A stretch of 64,000 nucleotides of DNA from a bacterium (GCA_023666335.1 JAMPCE010000004.1:22427-86426), one strand, 5' to 3'. Positions 8,917-17,728 are shown, numbered from the stretch's first letter. The notes: a model not told the origin generated them from the letters alone. Made by a program: numbers and translations.

Positions 8917-9728
8917 CTACCCAAAACTCCCTTTAAGAACTTATAATTTCGTTCCGTATCGCATACGGCCTCATTGCCGTAATAAGATTCCAAAATATAT
9001 GTTCCCTCATATTTTATTTCTGATAATTGATGCAGGCATCGTTCAAAATCCACATCACCTTTCCCAAGCATAACGGTTGTACCCGCTATTTTCTTATCCT
9101 TTATATGCACATCCTTTATTAAACTGCCAAGTTCCTCGATCTCTGCCCGCAGATCTCTTCCCAATCCTGCAAGATTGCCGAGATCCAAACATACGCCAAT
9201 AGCATCGCTTTCATATCTGCCTATATACTCTTTCAACAACTTTGCTTCCATATTAGACTCAATGAGAATTTGTATCTGATCACCCTCTGATTCATCTAAA
9301 AACTGCTTGATCTCTTTTACTTCCGTTCCATTCGCATCCAGTAATTCGCTTGCCTCAAACATCGGAATAACAATAGTGGAGCATTTGATTCTCTTTGCGC
9401 TTTCCATCAGCTTTTCCAATATTTCTTCTGTAAGTTTTCTTTCATCCGGGTCAGTCGAATAGATGCAATGCTGCATAAAATAATTTACACAAACAGCACT
9501 GATAGAAACCCCGGTCTCATCGGATAAACGGTTTAACGCATCGATTTCCTCATCAAGCATGAGCGGATTGTTTCTCCATTCTTCATCGTTAAACATCCAT
9601 TCAATACAATCAAATCCAATCTTCGCCGCTGCGGCGAATTCCTGTTTCCAATTCTGCGCCGGAAACTTCTGAGGGTAAAATCCACCCTTGTCCGTCAGGC
9701 GGCCCTGCATAAAACCTATTTGATTCAT
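8913..9728 (-). CDS. Sugar phosphate isomerase/epimerase-like TIM-barrel protein
   Basis: The product has 271 residues. The start is the ATG at 9728 because AAGGAG precedes it by six bases; the in-frame ATG six bases earlier overlaps the ribosome site. The sequence fits the xylose isomerase-like/AP-endonuclease-2 TIM-barrel family (IolE, IolI, hydroxypyruvate isomerase). Acidic and histidine metal ligands appear along the barrel: IEWMF, LIESNM, VCLDLGN, DVHIKDK and ILESYYG. The family uses a divalent metal to isomerise, epimerise or dehydrate sugars and inositol derivatives. It is coupled to the downstream oxidoreductase. The specific reaction cannot be assigned. Confidence 0.75.
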   Translation of the reverse strand: MNQIGFMQGRLTDKGGFYPQKFPAQNWKQEFAAAAKIGFDCIEWMFNDEEWRNNPLMLDEEIDALNRLSDETGVSISAVCVNYFMQHCIYSTDPDERKLTEEILEKLMESAKRIKCSTIVIPMFEASELLDANGTEVKEIKQFLDESEGDQIQILIESNMEAKLLKEYIGRYESDAIGVCLDLGNLAGLGRDLRAEIEELGSLIKDVHIKDKKIAGTTVMLGKGDVDFERCLHQLSEIKYEGTYILESYYGNEAVCDTERNYKFLKGVLGR

Positions 9729-9746
9729 TACCATCTCCTTAAATCT

Positions 9747-10580
9747 TTACCAGCAAGTCCTGCCACCGTCAACAATCACAGTTGCGCCCGTCATATAGGA
9801 ACTCGCCTCCGAAATCAAATACAAAACCGTCGCCTTATATTCGTCTTTGTCAGCCATTCTACCCATAGGAATCAGATTCGTTAATTTTCCGAGAAACTCT
9901 TCGTCCTGTCCGTTAAAAATTCCGCCCGGACAAACCGCGTTTACTCTTATATTTTGATTCGCCCAGTAAGTTGCGAGATATTTCGTCAGTCCTAACAATC
10001 CGTGTTTAATGACCGAATATGTGACAGGCTTGATCGTCTGATCTTTCTCATCCACCCCTTCTTTTCTGTAAATCCGTTGATCCGGCGCTATGATTCCCAG
10101 ATCGGAAGAAATGTTTAAGATTACGCCGGAACACTGTTCCGCCATAACTGTACCAAACACCTGCGCACATAAAAAAGCGCCCGTCAATCCGACCATGATA
10201 TCTGCATTCCATACTTCCAAAGGAAAATTATCAAATCTGATATTTCCAAAATTATCGCCCTTATCTTCCACTTTGGGATTATTCGCCGCATTGTTGATCA
10301 ACACATCGATATGTCCGTATTTCTTCACGATCTTATCGCTGATCTCCATTAACATATCATGGTCCGTAATATCCGCCTTATATACGCCTATCTCCATCCC
10401 CTGATATTTCTTTTGCAGGCTGTCCTTTGCACGCTCCAACGCCTCTTCCGAAATATCCAGCAATATCGGTATCCCTTCGCCTTCCATTACGGCTTCTGCA
10501 TGTTTCTGCCCCAACAGTCCGGCACCGCCCGTGATGATCACAATCTTCCCACTGATTTTGAATTTATCTATTACCGTCAT
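9747..10580 (-). CDS. Short-chain dehydrogenase/reductase (SDR)
   Basis: The product has 277 residues of classical SDR layout. The dinucleotide motif is TGGAGLLGQ (residues 17-25), followed by NNAANN, a catalytic Ser in NISSDLG, and YSVIKHG giving the YxxxK pair. The C-terminus GATVIVDGGRTCW is the usual SDR ending. Its ATG overlaps the stop of the phosphatase-isomerase fusion by four bases. The protein resembles PtmA-type SDRs found beside nonulosonic acid genes in flagellin glycosylation loci; that similarity is from memory and would need an alignment. A role in oxidising or reducing a sugar or ulosonic acid intermediate is inferred from context. Confidence 0.8.
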   Translation of the reverse strand: MTVIDKFKISGKIVIITGGAGLLGQKHAEAVMEGEGIPILLDISEEALERAKDSLQKKYQGMEIGVYKADITDHDMLMEISDKIVKKYGHIDVLINNAANNPKVEDKGDNFGNIRFDNFPLEVWNADIMVGLTGAFLCAQVFGTVMAEQCSGVILNISSDLGIIAPDQRIYRKEGVDEKDQTIKPVTYSVIKHGLLGLTKYLATYWANQNIRVNAVCPGGIFNGQDEEFLGKLTNLIPMGRMADKDEYKATVLYLISEASSYMTGATVIVDGGRTCW

Positions 10581-11635
10581 GTCCGTCCTCCAAACATCCT
10601 GTGCTCCACATACTCCGCGATCACATGCCCGATAAAAATATGCGCTTCCTGTATCCTCGGCGTGATCAGCGACGGCACCTTGATGATATGATCCGCCACG
10701 CCGTCCAGCTCCGGATCCTCAAACCCGCCCATCAAAAGAACCGTTTCGATCTCATGGCTCCCCGCATAGCGAAGCGCCTCCAGCACATTCTTGGAAGTGC
10801 CGCTTGTCGTAATGCCGATAACCATATCCCCCGGCTTTGCCTTTGCCTCCAACTGTCTCGCAAACACTCTCTCATAACTGTAATCATTACCGATCGCAGT
10901 CAGCGTCGAAGTATTCACCGTCAGAGCTTCCGCATTCAAACCGGGACGCTCTTTGTAAAAACGGCTGATAAATTCCGTCGCGATATGCTGCGCATCCGCC
11001 GCGCTCCCGCCGTTACCGCACAGATACAAACCGCCGTTATGTTTCAATATCTCAATGATGCGGTCGCCGATCTGCATCACGGTATCCGTCACTTCCTGAT
11101 CGGATGCCAGCTTCTTAAAAATCTGTGTATGCTCTTCCAGCCGTTTGAAAAAATAGTTATGCGCGGAATTCTCATCATTGTATTTCTCTAAAATAGAAAT
11201 GATCTCCCAGATGCACCCTTTACCGCCGTCATTCTGGAGAATGATATCCGCCGCATTCTTCGCCTTATCGATCGCATTTGCCGGACACAGCCCCAGGTCT
11301 GCATAAGTCAACGGCTCGATATCATACTTGCCGTCGCCGACATAACAGATATGTTCTCTGCTGATACCGGTCCCGGCTTCGATCTGCTGCATCGTCTCTT
11401 TCTTAGTCTTATTGCCGCGATAAAAATATTCCCAGGGAAATCTCTTTTCAAAATAATCTACGATCTCCGTGTCCTCTCCCGTGATCGCAGCCAGTTTGAA
11501 GCCTCTGCGATGCAGTTCAAAGATTGCGTCTATATCTTTCAGATTGATCTGTTTCTGCTCGTGCCCGCTTGAATCAATGATTACAGAACCATCCGTGATC
11601 ACTCCGTCAATATCAAATACAATCAACTCTATCAT
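10577..11635 (-). CDS. Fusion of KdsC-like HAD phosphatase and GmhA-like SIS-domain isomerase
   Basis: The product has 352 residues in two domains. Residues 1 to about 160 are a cap-less HAD phosphatase of the KdsC/YrbI type: motif I FDIDGVITDG with both aspartates, a conserved lysine in NKTKKE, and motif III YVGDGKYD. From about 165 on is a SIS domain of the sedoheptulose-7-phosphate isomerase (GmhA) family: LCGNGGSAADAQHIATEF, TTSGTSKNVLEAL, and PRIQEAHIFIGH. The start at 11635 has GAGG eight bases upstream and lies four bases after the NeuB-like gene. KdsC-type HADs dephosphorylate Kdo-8-phosphate or KDN-9-phosphate, while GmhA makes a heptose phosphate. The fusion suggests one protein acts at both ends of an ulosonic acid pathway whose intermediate is phosphorylated. 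Confidence 0.85.
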   Translation of the reverse strand: MIELIVFDIDGVITDGSVIIDSSGHEQKQINLKDIDAIFELHRRGFKLAAITGEDTEIVDYFEKRFPWEYFYRGNKTKKETMQQIEAGTGISREHICYVGDGKYDIEPLTYADLGLCPANAIDKAKNAADIILQNDGGKGCIWEIISILEKYNDENSAHNYFFKRLEEHTQIFKKLASDQEVTDTVMQIGDRIIEILKHNGGLYLCGNGGSAADAQHIATEFISRFYKERPGLNAEALTVNTSTLTAIGNDYSYERVFARQLEAKAKPGDMVIGITTSGTSKNVLEALRYAGSHEIETVLLMGGFEDPELDGVADHIIKVPSLITPRIQEAHIFIGHVIAEYVEHRMFGGRT

Positions 11636-11639
11636 TTGC

Positions 11640-12464
11640 TTAACCTCTGAGTTTTTTCTTGACTTCTTCCTCCGCCGCCGTGAGTACCTTTTCCCCGCTG
11701 CCCATGATCTTCTCTGCATCACGGATGTCTTTGACCAGTTTGCAGAGTTCATATGGTTCGATGGAGGCTTTCTGATCGGAACCATACATATTGCGGTCCA
11801 TCGTGATATGGCGCTCGATCGACGTCGCTCCTGCCGCTACGGCACATGTACTGACCAATGTACCTGCTTCATGCCCGCTGTATCCCACCTTGCAGCCGTA
11901 CTTTTCCGCCAGCACACGGATCAATTTCAGATTGGCATCCTCCATCGGCATCGGATAGGTGCTGTTACAGTGCATCAGTTCAAACGGGCAGCCATGTTTT
12001 TTGAAAATGGCAATCGCATGGTCGATCTCGTCATAAGTGCTCATGCCGGTCGCAATAAACGTATATTTCTTTTCTCCTGCGATCTCTTCCAACAGCTCGT
12101 CCTTTGTCAGCATCGCGGAAGCGACCTTGTTATATTTGCAGTCATACTGCTGCAAAAATTTCTGGGAATCGATATCCCAAGCCGACGCGTACCATGCAAT
12201 CCCCTTTTCTTTGCAGTAGCGGTCGATCTCATCATACTGCTCCTTACCAAATTCCAGCCCTTCTTTCTGCGCCCGCTGCGTGGTCCCCCAGGGACTCTGG
12301 CGGGGACCATCCAGATACTCTTTCGTATAGACTTTATCCACCGTGCGCTTTTGGAATTTAACCGCGTCGCAGCCGGCAACTGCCGCCGTGTCGATCAGTT
12401 TTTTCGCCAGTTTCATATCGCCGTTATGATTGATGCCGATCTCGGCAATGATAAATGTACCCAT
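11640..12464 (-). CDS. Short NeuB-family ulosonic acid synthase lacking the SAF domain
   Basis: The product has 274 residues. The NeuB-type TIM barrel is clear: FIIAEIGINHNGDM at the N-terminus, CDAVKFQKRTVDKVY, FIATGMSTYDEI, LMHCNSTYPMP, VGYSGHEAG and IERHITMDRNMYGSDQKAS. These correspond to the PEP, metal and sugar-binding segments of sialic and legionaminic acid synthases. It ends near residue 274, whereas standard NeuB has about 335-350 residues with a C-terminal antifreeze-like SAF domain. The other NeuB in this window (26018-27022) keeps that domain. The enzyme should condense PEP with an aldose or aldose phosphate. With a KdsC-like phosphatase immediately downstream, a phosphorylated substrate (as in KDN-9-phosphate synthesis) is the natural inference. 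Confidence 0.85.
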   Translation of the reverse strand: MGTFIIAEIGINHNGDMKLAKKLIDTAAVAGCDAVKFQKRTVDKVYTKEYLDGPRQSPWGTTQRAQKEGLEFGKEQYDEIDRYCKEKGIAWYASAWDIDSQKFLQQYDCKYNKVASAMLTKDELLEEIAGEKKYTFIATGMSTYDEIDHAIAIFKKHGCPFELMHCNSTYPMPMEDANLKLIRVLAEKYGCKVGYSGHEAGTLVSTCAVAAGATSIERHITMDRNMYGSDQKASIEPYELCKLVKDIRDAEKIMGSGEKVLTAAEEEVKKKLRG

Positions 12465-12527
12465 CTCTGTTTCCTCTCCTTATCCAAAAATCAACTCTTA
12501 CAAACCGCTGATTTTCCGCATTCTACA

Positions 12528-12580
12528 TATGATACAACCTTTTTCATTGTATCATAAAAGGATCTTATTGTATACAATAA
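12528..12580 (-). promoter_or_regulatory. Candidate promoter with two operator-like palindromes upstream of the short NeuB cassette
   Basis: A 16-base perfect palindrome, TTATTGTATACAATAA, occupies 12565-12580. A second inverted repeat has 10-base arms at 12528-12537 and 12547-12556. Both contain the half-site TTGTAT. On the minus strand, TTATTG (12575-12580) and TATGAT (12551-12556) are 18 bases apart, which fits a sigma-A promoter. The position, after the end of an ABC transporter gene and before the NeuB-like gene, suggests a separately controlled transcription unit. No regulator gene is nearby. Confidence 0.4.
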
Positions 12581-12623
12581 AATGCCTGCCTGCATTTCCG
12601 AAATACATGCTTCACAGCATTCA

Positions 12624-14390
12624 TCATAATATCTCTTTCTTTTTCCGTTCCACAGCCCGTCCATCCGCGATCTCATAGATCACATCACAATTTCTGATCG
12701 TCGTCAGCCTATGCGCCACAATGATCAATGTCTTATTGCCCTGCAAGGAATCGATCGCCTCCATGACCGCAGTTTCCGTATCGTTGTCCAGTGCAGACGT
12801 CGCCTCATCTAAAATGAGGATTTCCGGATCATTATACAACGCGCGCGCAATCGCCACTCTCTGCTTCTGTCCGCCCGAGAACCGAATGCCCCTGTCCCCG
12901 ACCACGGTATCCAATTTCTGTGGCAGACTCAACACAAAATCTTTGAGCTGCGCTTCTTCAAGCGCACGCCAAATCTTCTCCTCATCGGGATGCTCCACGC
13001 CAAACGCCACATTGCTGCGTATCGTATCGTCCGTCAGATATACCGACTGAGGAATATAACCGATGTATTGTCCCCAGCTTCCTTCCATTGTCCTAATGTC
13101 CTTTCCCCGATAAAGCACATTCCCCTGCTTTGGACGGTACAGCCCCAATATAATATCCGCCAACGTCGTCTTGCCTGCACCGGACTGCCCGATAAACGCA
13201 ACCGAACTTCCTTTCTCGATCGACAGATTGATACCGCTTAACACCTCCCTGTCCGCAGCCGGATACTGCCAGTGAATATCCCTGATCTCCAGATAAGTAT
13301 TTGACTGCTGCTCCGCCTGCAATCGGATGTTCCCCGGTTCCCTGTCATTTTCCGCGATGCGGACTTCTTTCAGATTCTCATATGTGTTATCCAGTGACGG
13401 CGCATAATATACCATCTGATTAAAGCTGCTCGTAATCCTCCCAAGCGAGGGCAGAATGCGGAAAGCCCCCATCGCAAACGACGCCAATTTAGGGATATAG
13501 CTTACCATATCCATGCCGTTATACCCTCGAAAACTCACCGCCAGAATCAATCCCGCCACACATACTGCCTCAATGATAAATGCCGGGCTCTCCGCCCCCA
13601 CTGTCTGCCCTACGGTCGCTTTCTGCTGTCTTGCAAAAGCCTCCTCGTATTTCTCTACAAAAAACTTCTGCCTGTGCATCACGATCACTTCTTTGATTCC
13701 CTGAAAAGCTTGCAGAGCGTGCTGGTTGACGTCTTTATTGCTTTCACGATACTGCACCCCCGCCTTTCGCATGGGCTCCCGCAATCCGAGAACCACCACG
13801 ACAAAGCAAATTGACGCCAGACCAATGACGCAAAACGACATTCTGATATCTGTCTTCATGATATAAATGACAATCGCAATCGTCGTAAACAGTTCTGCAA
13901 CCACCCGAAAAGCATTGTACATGATCTGATACACGGCAGCCACATCTGTTATAATTCCGCGTAAAAGATTACTGGTATTCGTCTGCGAAAAGAACAGATA
14001 GCCTCTTTTCATGTATGATTTCATCATGAGTACGCTCAATTCTCTCTGCACTTTAGTGGCATAACGCACTCTGCAATATGACAAGATCGTCAGATATACA
14101 TTTTTCAGAATATACACAAGTGCGATCACACCGCCAAAAAACACAACGATCTGTATATCCTCTTTTATATGAAACCACTCCGTAAATGGTTTGATATACC
14201 GATTCTCGATCAGCTCCTGCGGATTCACCATAGCTTGTACAAAGGGAATGATAATAGACACGCCCAGCGTTTCAACCAGCGCACCGATCAATGTCATAAA
14301 CAAAATAACAACACCGAGCCATTTCTGTCTCCGTGTCAAAATAAACATGAATTTTTTCCATATTGCACTTGCTTTTTTTAACGCATTCAC
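12624..14390 (-). CDS. ABC transporter, fused membrane and ATPase domains (PglK/MsbA-like glycolipid flippase)
   Basis: The product has 588 residues. An N-terminal part of about six membrane helices starts near residue 22 (WLGVVILFMTLIGALVETLG). The ATPase domain has Walker A IGQSGAGKTTLADI, signature RFSGGQKQRVAIARAL, Walker B ILILDEATSALD and switch histidine IIVAHRLTT. PglK-type transporters flip undecaprenyl-diphosphate-linked oligosaccharides. It has the same architecture as the proteins at 32490 and 59063; all share the opening helix segment (VETLGVS or equivalent). It lies between legB and the short NeuB gene, so its cargo may be a glycolipid carrying a nonulosonic acid. A 71-base gap separates it from legB. 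Confidence 0.85.
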   Translation of the reverse strand: MNALKKASAIWKKFMFILTRRQKWLGVVILFMTLIGALVETLGVSIIIPFVQAMVNPQELIENRYIKPFTEWFHIKEDIQIVVFFGGVIALVYILKNVYLTILSYCRVRYATKVQRELSVLMMKSYMKRGYLFFSQTNTSNLLRGIITDVAAVYQIMYNAFRVVAELFTTIAIVIYIMKTDIRMSFCVIGLASICFVVVVLGLREPMRKAGVQYRESNKDVNQHALQAFQGIKEVIVMHRQKFFVEKYEEAFARQQKATVGQTVGAESPAFIIEAVCVAGLILAVSFRGYNGMDMVSYIPKLASFAMGAFRILPSLGRITSSFNQMVYYAPSLDNTYENLKEVRIAENDREPGNIRLQAEQQSNTYLEIRDIHWQYPAADREVLSGINLSIEKGSSVAFIGQSGAGKTTLADIILGLYRPKQGNVLYRGKDIRTMEGSWGQYIGYIPQSVYLTDDTIRSNVAFGVEHPDEEKIWRALEEAQLKDFVLSLPQKLDTVVGDRGIRFSGGQKQRVAIARALYNDPEILILDEATSALDNDTETAVMEAIDSLQGNKTLIIVAHRLTTIRNCDVIYEIADGRAVERKKKEIL

Positions 14391-14461
14391 GGATTACACC
14401 CCGTCGTATGGCAAAATCCCATATTTTCTCTTACCAGAATCAATGCAAATAATTCCCAATT

Positions 14462-15445
14462 TTACAAATTATAGCAATCCGCTTTATAACGATCCATATG
14501 ATCCCTGATCCACGCGATCGTCTCGGCAATCCCTTCCTCAAAGGTATACTGCATCTTCCAATCTGTCAGTTCCTGAATTTTTGCATTGCTGCCGAGAAGC
14601 CGGTTCACTTCGCTCTTTTCGGGGCGCAGCCGCTCCTCGTCGCATATGATCTTTGCCTGCGGATCGATCTGCGCGATGATCTCCTTTGCCAGATCCCCGA
14701 TCGAGATCTCCCTCTGCGTGGCAATATTGATCTCCTGTCCGATCGTCTTTTCGGACTCAGCGATCGCAATGAAGCCGTTCGCCGTATCCTTTACATAGTT
14801 AAAATCTCTCGTCGGTGTCAGCGCACCTAATTTAATTTCTTTCTTTCCCGCCAAAAGCTGGGTGATGATCGTCGGGATGACAGCTCTTGCCGACTGTCTC
14901 GGTCCATAGGTGTTGAACGGTCTCACGATCGAAACCGGAAGATCAAAGCTTCGGTAAAAACTCTCCGCCAGACGGTCGGCGCCGATCTTAGTCGCGGAAT
15001 AAGGCGACTGCCCCTGATAGGGGTGTTTCTCGTCGATCGGCACATACTGCGCCGTTCCGTACACCTCCGACGTCGATGTGATCAGCACCCGCGCCATATC
15101 GAGGTCTCTTGCCGCCTGCAGCACGTTCAGCGTCCCTTTGATGTTCGTATCGACATAAGAGTCCGGTGAGTGATAGCTGAACGGGATCGCGATCAGCGCC
15201 GCCAGATGAAAGACTTCTCCCATCCCTTTCATGGCTGTTCTGACGCCGTTGGGATCCCTGATATCCCCGCAGAACACCTCCACATGCTTCATGATCTCTT
15301 CCGGCAGCGTATCCAGCCACCCCCAGGTATTGAACGAATTATAGTAAGCAAACGCCCTGACTTCATACCCTTTCCTGACCAATTCTTCCGTCAGATGGCT
15401 TCCGATAAATCCGTCCGCACCCGTGACCAAAACTTTCTTTCCCAT
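14462..15445 (-). CDS. legB: NAD-dependent 4,6-dehydratase LegB (GDP-GlcNAc 4,6-dehydratase type)
   Basis: The product has 327 residues. I place the start at the ATG at 15445; upstream in-frame codons code for an arginine-rich, family-unlike stretch and overlap the preceding gene. The Rossmann motif is VTGADGFIGSHL (residues 6-17), followed by YYNSFNTWGWLD, HLAALIAIPFSYHSP, the catalytic STSEVYGTAQYVP, SPYSATKIGAD (YxxxK) and RPFNTYGPRQSARAVIPT. These match LegB from legionaminic acid loci closely. LegB converts GDP-GlcNAc into the 4-keto-6-deoxy intermediate. The CBS-nucleotidyltransferase immediately upstream would supply the GDP-sugar. The next expected step, a LegC aminotransferase, is not obvious; the aminotransferase at 16610-17728 may replace it. 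Confidence 0.85.
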   Translation of the reverse strand: MGKKVLVTGADGFIGSHLTEELVRKGYEVRAFAYYNSFNTWGWLDTLPEEIMKHVEVFCGDIRDPNGVRTAMKGMGEVFHLAALIAIPFSYHSPDSYVDTNIKGTLNVLQAARDLDMARVLITSTSEVYGTAQYVPIDEKHPYQGQSPYSATKIGADRLAESFYRSFDLPVSIVRPFNTYGPRQSARAVIPTIITQLLAGKKEIKLGALTPTRDFNYVKDTANGFIAIAESEKTIGQEINIATQREISIGDLAKEIIAQIDPQAKIICDEERLRPEKSEVNRLLGSNAKIQELTDWKMQYTFEEGIAETIAWIRDHMDRYKADCYNL

Positions 15446-15492
15446 ACTTTCCCTCATTCTGCGCCGCTTCTGTCTTGCCGCATTCTTCTCTT

Positions 15493-16554
15493 CTACAGGC
15501 TCTCTAATCTTTCTTTCATCTTCTCCAGCTCGTCCAACTGTCCCATATCCATCCAGGCGTCGTCCGGAATCAGATAGCTGCCCACCCGTTCCCCGTCCGC
15601 GATGCACTTTTCGATCACATCCGTGATATGGATAAACCGACCCAGAGGAATCCGCTCCAGAAAGGCAGGCTCTATCACATAAAATCCTGTATTGACGCGA
15701 TAGTCAAACTGCGGCTTCTCCTTGAGCGCCACAACCCGATTTTCCCGATCCAACGAGACGGTGCCGTACGGAATCTCAAATTTCTTCTCCGCACAGACCA
15801 TCGTAATGAGATTCCCGCTCTGCCTGTGGTAATCAAGAATACCTGCGTAATCGGCATCGATCAGGATATCGCAGTTCGACATAAAAAAAGTATCCGTAAC
15901 CCGATCCGCCAACAAGCGCAGACCGCCGCCGGTTCCCAGATATTCCTCTTCTTCCACAAATGTAATCTCTCTGTATATTTCATTATCTGTGTAATACGCT
16001 TTGATAAAATCTTTTTTATAATTTACGATCATGGTAACACGATCGCATCCATATGCCGCAAACCGATCCATAATGTGTTCCGTGATCGTCTTGTCCCCCA
16101 CCGGAATCAGGGGTTTGGGGAGAATATCCGTATAGGGTTTCAGCCTCGTTCCTTTGCCGCCCGCCATGATCACCAGCGGCAGATTCAGGCTGCGCTTCTC
16201 TTCCGGCGCACCCTCCCAAAATGTTTCTTTCATGGAACGGATCCTTACGATCTCGCCCTGCTCATTGAGAATCGGCACCGCCGTTATAAAATGTCTGCGC
16301 ATAAGCGCAAACGCCTGATCCTCCTGATCCTCCCTTAAAAAGATCGGTTCTTTATGCGCGATCTCATAGACGGCGCGTTCCAGACTTCCCCCGCTCAGGA
16401 TATATCTGCGGATATCTCCGTCCGACACAACAGCGCGCAGCTGCAATCCCCTGCACACAAACGCATTGCCGATCGCACCTGCGTCGATCTTTTTCATTGT
16501 GTCAAAAACACTGGTATTTTCTCCTACGATACATTTTTGAATATCCATCCTCAT
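15493..16554 (-). CDS. CBS-domain nucleotidyltransferase (PtmE-like, likely hexosamine-1-phosphate guanylyltransferase)
   Basis: The product has 353 residues. About 115 N-terminal residues form two CBS motifs (MKKIDAGAIGNAFVC, VVSDGDIRRYIL, AVPILNEQGEIVRI). The rest is a sugar-phosphate nucleotidyltransferase with the signature VIMAGGKGTRLKPYTDILPKP, later NCDILIDADY and MGQLDELEKM. I chose the ATG at 16554 (GGAAG upstream); 16548 is an alternative. CBS-nucleotidyltransferases beside legB are the PtmE type, which makes GDP-GlcN in the legionaminic acid pathway. The order nucleotidyltransferase then LegB supports that role; specificity for GTP is inferred. Confidence 0.82.
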   Translation of the reverse strand: MRMDIQKCIVGENTSVFDTMKKIDAGAIGNAFVCRGLQLRAVVSDGDIRRYILSGGSLERAVYEIAHKEPIFLREDQEDQAFALMRRHFITAVPILNEQGEIVRIRSMKETFWEGAPEEKRSLNLPLVIMAGGKGTRLKPYTDILPKPLIPVGDKTITEHIMDRFAAYGCDRVTMIVNYKKDFIKAYYTDNEIYREITFVEEEEYLGTGGGLRLLADRVTDTFFMSNCDILIDADYAGILDYHRQSGNLITMVCAEKKFEIPYGTVSLDRENRVVALKEKPQFDYRVNTGFYVIEPAFLERIPLGRFIHITDVIEKCIADGERVGSYLIPDDAWMDMGQLDELEKMKERLESL

Positions 16555-16609
16555 ACCCGTCTTCCGGCTGCCTTCCCACACGCAACATCCGCATTCGTCT
16601 TTCGCGCAC

Positions 16610-17728
16610 TCAGATATGAAGCAGCGCCTCTATGATCCTCTCCTGATCGTCCTTTGTCAGATATGCCGAAAAAGGAAGCGAAAACGTTCTGTCCGCATAA
16701 TCCGCCGTATTTTCAAACGTCTCATCACCCGCAAAGCAGTCGGCAAACACTTTCATCCGGTGCATGGGGTTCGGATAATACACGATTGTGGGGATGCCCT
16801 GCTCTTTCAATTTTTCCCTGATCTCATCTCTGTGCTGTGCGTTTTCCGCCAAAAGCGCGTACTGCGCATAAGAAGAGACGGTATTCTCCCTGACAGCGGG
16901 AACCACAAATCTGTCTCTCAATGCCACGTCGTATCGAGCCGCGATCTTTTGCCTTTTTGCGATCTCTTCCTCCAAATGCGCCAATTTCGGCAGCATGACC
17001 GCCGCCTGTATGGTGTCGAGTCTCGCATTCATCCCGACCCTGATATTATCGTACTTGCTGCTGCCCTTTCCGTGAACGCGCAGAGATTTCAAAAGATCCC
17101 GCATCTCTTCGCTGTCCGTATACACCGCGCCGCCGTCCCCGTAACACCCCAAAGGCTTGGACGGGAAAAAAGACGTTGCGCCGATGTCCCCCAGCGATCC
17201 GCATTTCCTGCCATGATAGGAAGCGCCCGTTCCCTGCGCCGCATCCTCGATCAATAAAAGGCCGTACCTGTCTGTGATCCTACGCAGCCTGTCATAATCC
17301 GCCGGATTTCCGATAAAATCCACTGCCACGACAGCCTTCGGCTTCCGCTCTCCTTTTGCAAGGACCGCTTTGATCTGTCTTTCCAGACTGTCCGGACAGA
17401 TATTATAACTGTCCTTTTCGATATCGCAAAAGACCGGCTCCGCGCCCAGCATAAACGCAGGCTCCACCGACGCCACAAAGGTCATATCCGGACAGAATAC
17501 CGCATCGCCCCTGCCGATACCATACGCCATATAAATCAGCTGCAGCGCATCGGTTCCGCTGGAACAGCCTACCGCATACTTAACGCCCACATAGGCGGCA
17601 AGTTTCTCCTCAAATTCCGCCGCCTGATCTCCCAGAATAAAATCAGCATTTTCCAACACCCGGTCAATGTTTTGATCGATCTCGCTTTTAAATGCACGAT
17701 ACTGCGCTTTTAAGTCAATGAACTCCAT
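16610..17728 (-). CDS. DegT/DnrJ/EryC1-family PLP-dependent sugar aminotransferase
   Basis: The product has 372 residues. The start MEFIDLKAQYR has GGAG seven bases upstream and matches the usual family start. The pyridoxal lysine is expected at about residue 191 (SFFPSKPLGCYGDGGA), and other family motifs are CSSGTDALQL, IEDAAQGTGA and NARLDTIQAA. The sequence is closer to WbpE/WlbC-type 3-aminotransferases than to typical LegC, and it lies between an acetyltransferase and the PtmE-like gene. Two readings remain. It may aminate the 3-keto sugar nucleotide made by the Gfo/Idh enzyme at 18366. Alternatively it may supply the C4 amino group for the LegB pathway. I favour the first because the three genes are contiguous. 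Confidence 0.82.
   Translation of the reverse strand: MEFIDLKAQYRAFKSEIDQNIDRVLENADFILGDQAAEFEEKLAAYVGVKYAVGCSSGTDALQLIYMAYGIGRGDAVFCPDMTFVASVEPAFMLGAEPVFCDIEKDSYNICPDSLERQIKAVLAKGERKPKAVVAVDFIGNPADYDRLRRITDRYGLLLIEDAAQGTGASYHGRKCGSLGDIGATSFFPSKPLGCYGDGGAVYTDSEEMRDLLKSLRVHGKGSSKYDNIRVGMNARLDTIQAAVMLPKLAHLEEEIAKRQKIAARYDVALRDRFVVPAVRENTVSSYAQYALLAENAQHRDEIREKLKEQGIPTIVYYPNPMHRMKVFADCFAGDETFENTADYADRTFSLPFSAYLTKDDQERIIEALLHI

Noticed and set aside
11469..12557. Long + strand open frame (362 codons) opposite the NeuB-like and HAD-SIS genes
   Set aside because: Both minus-strand products have clear family motifs over the same interval; the + strand product has none.
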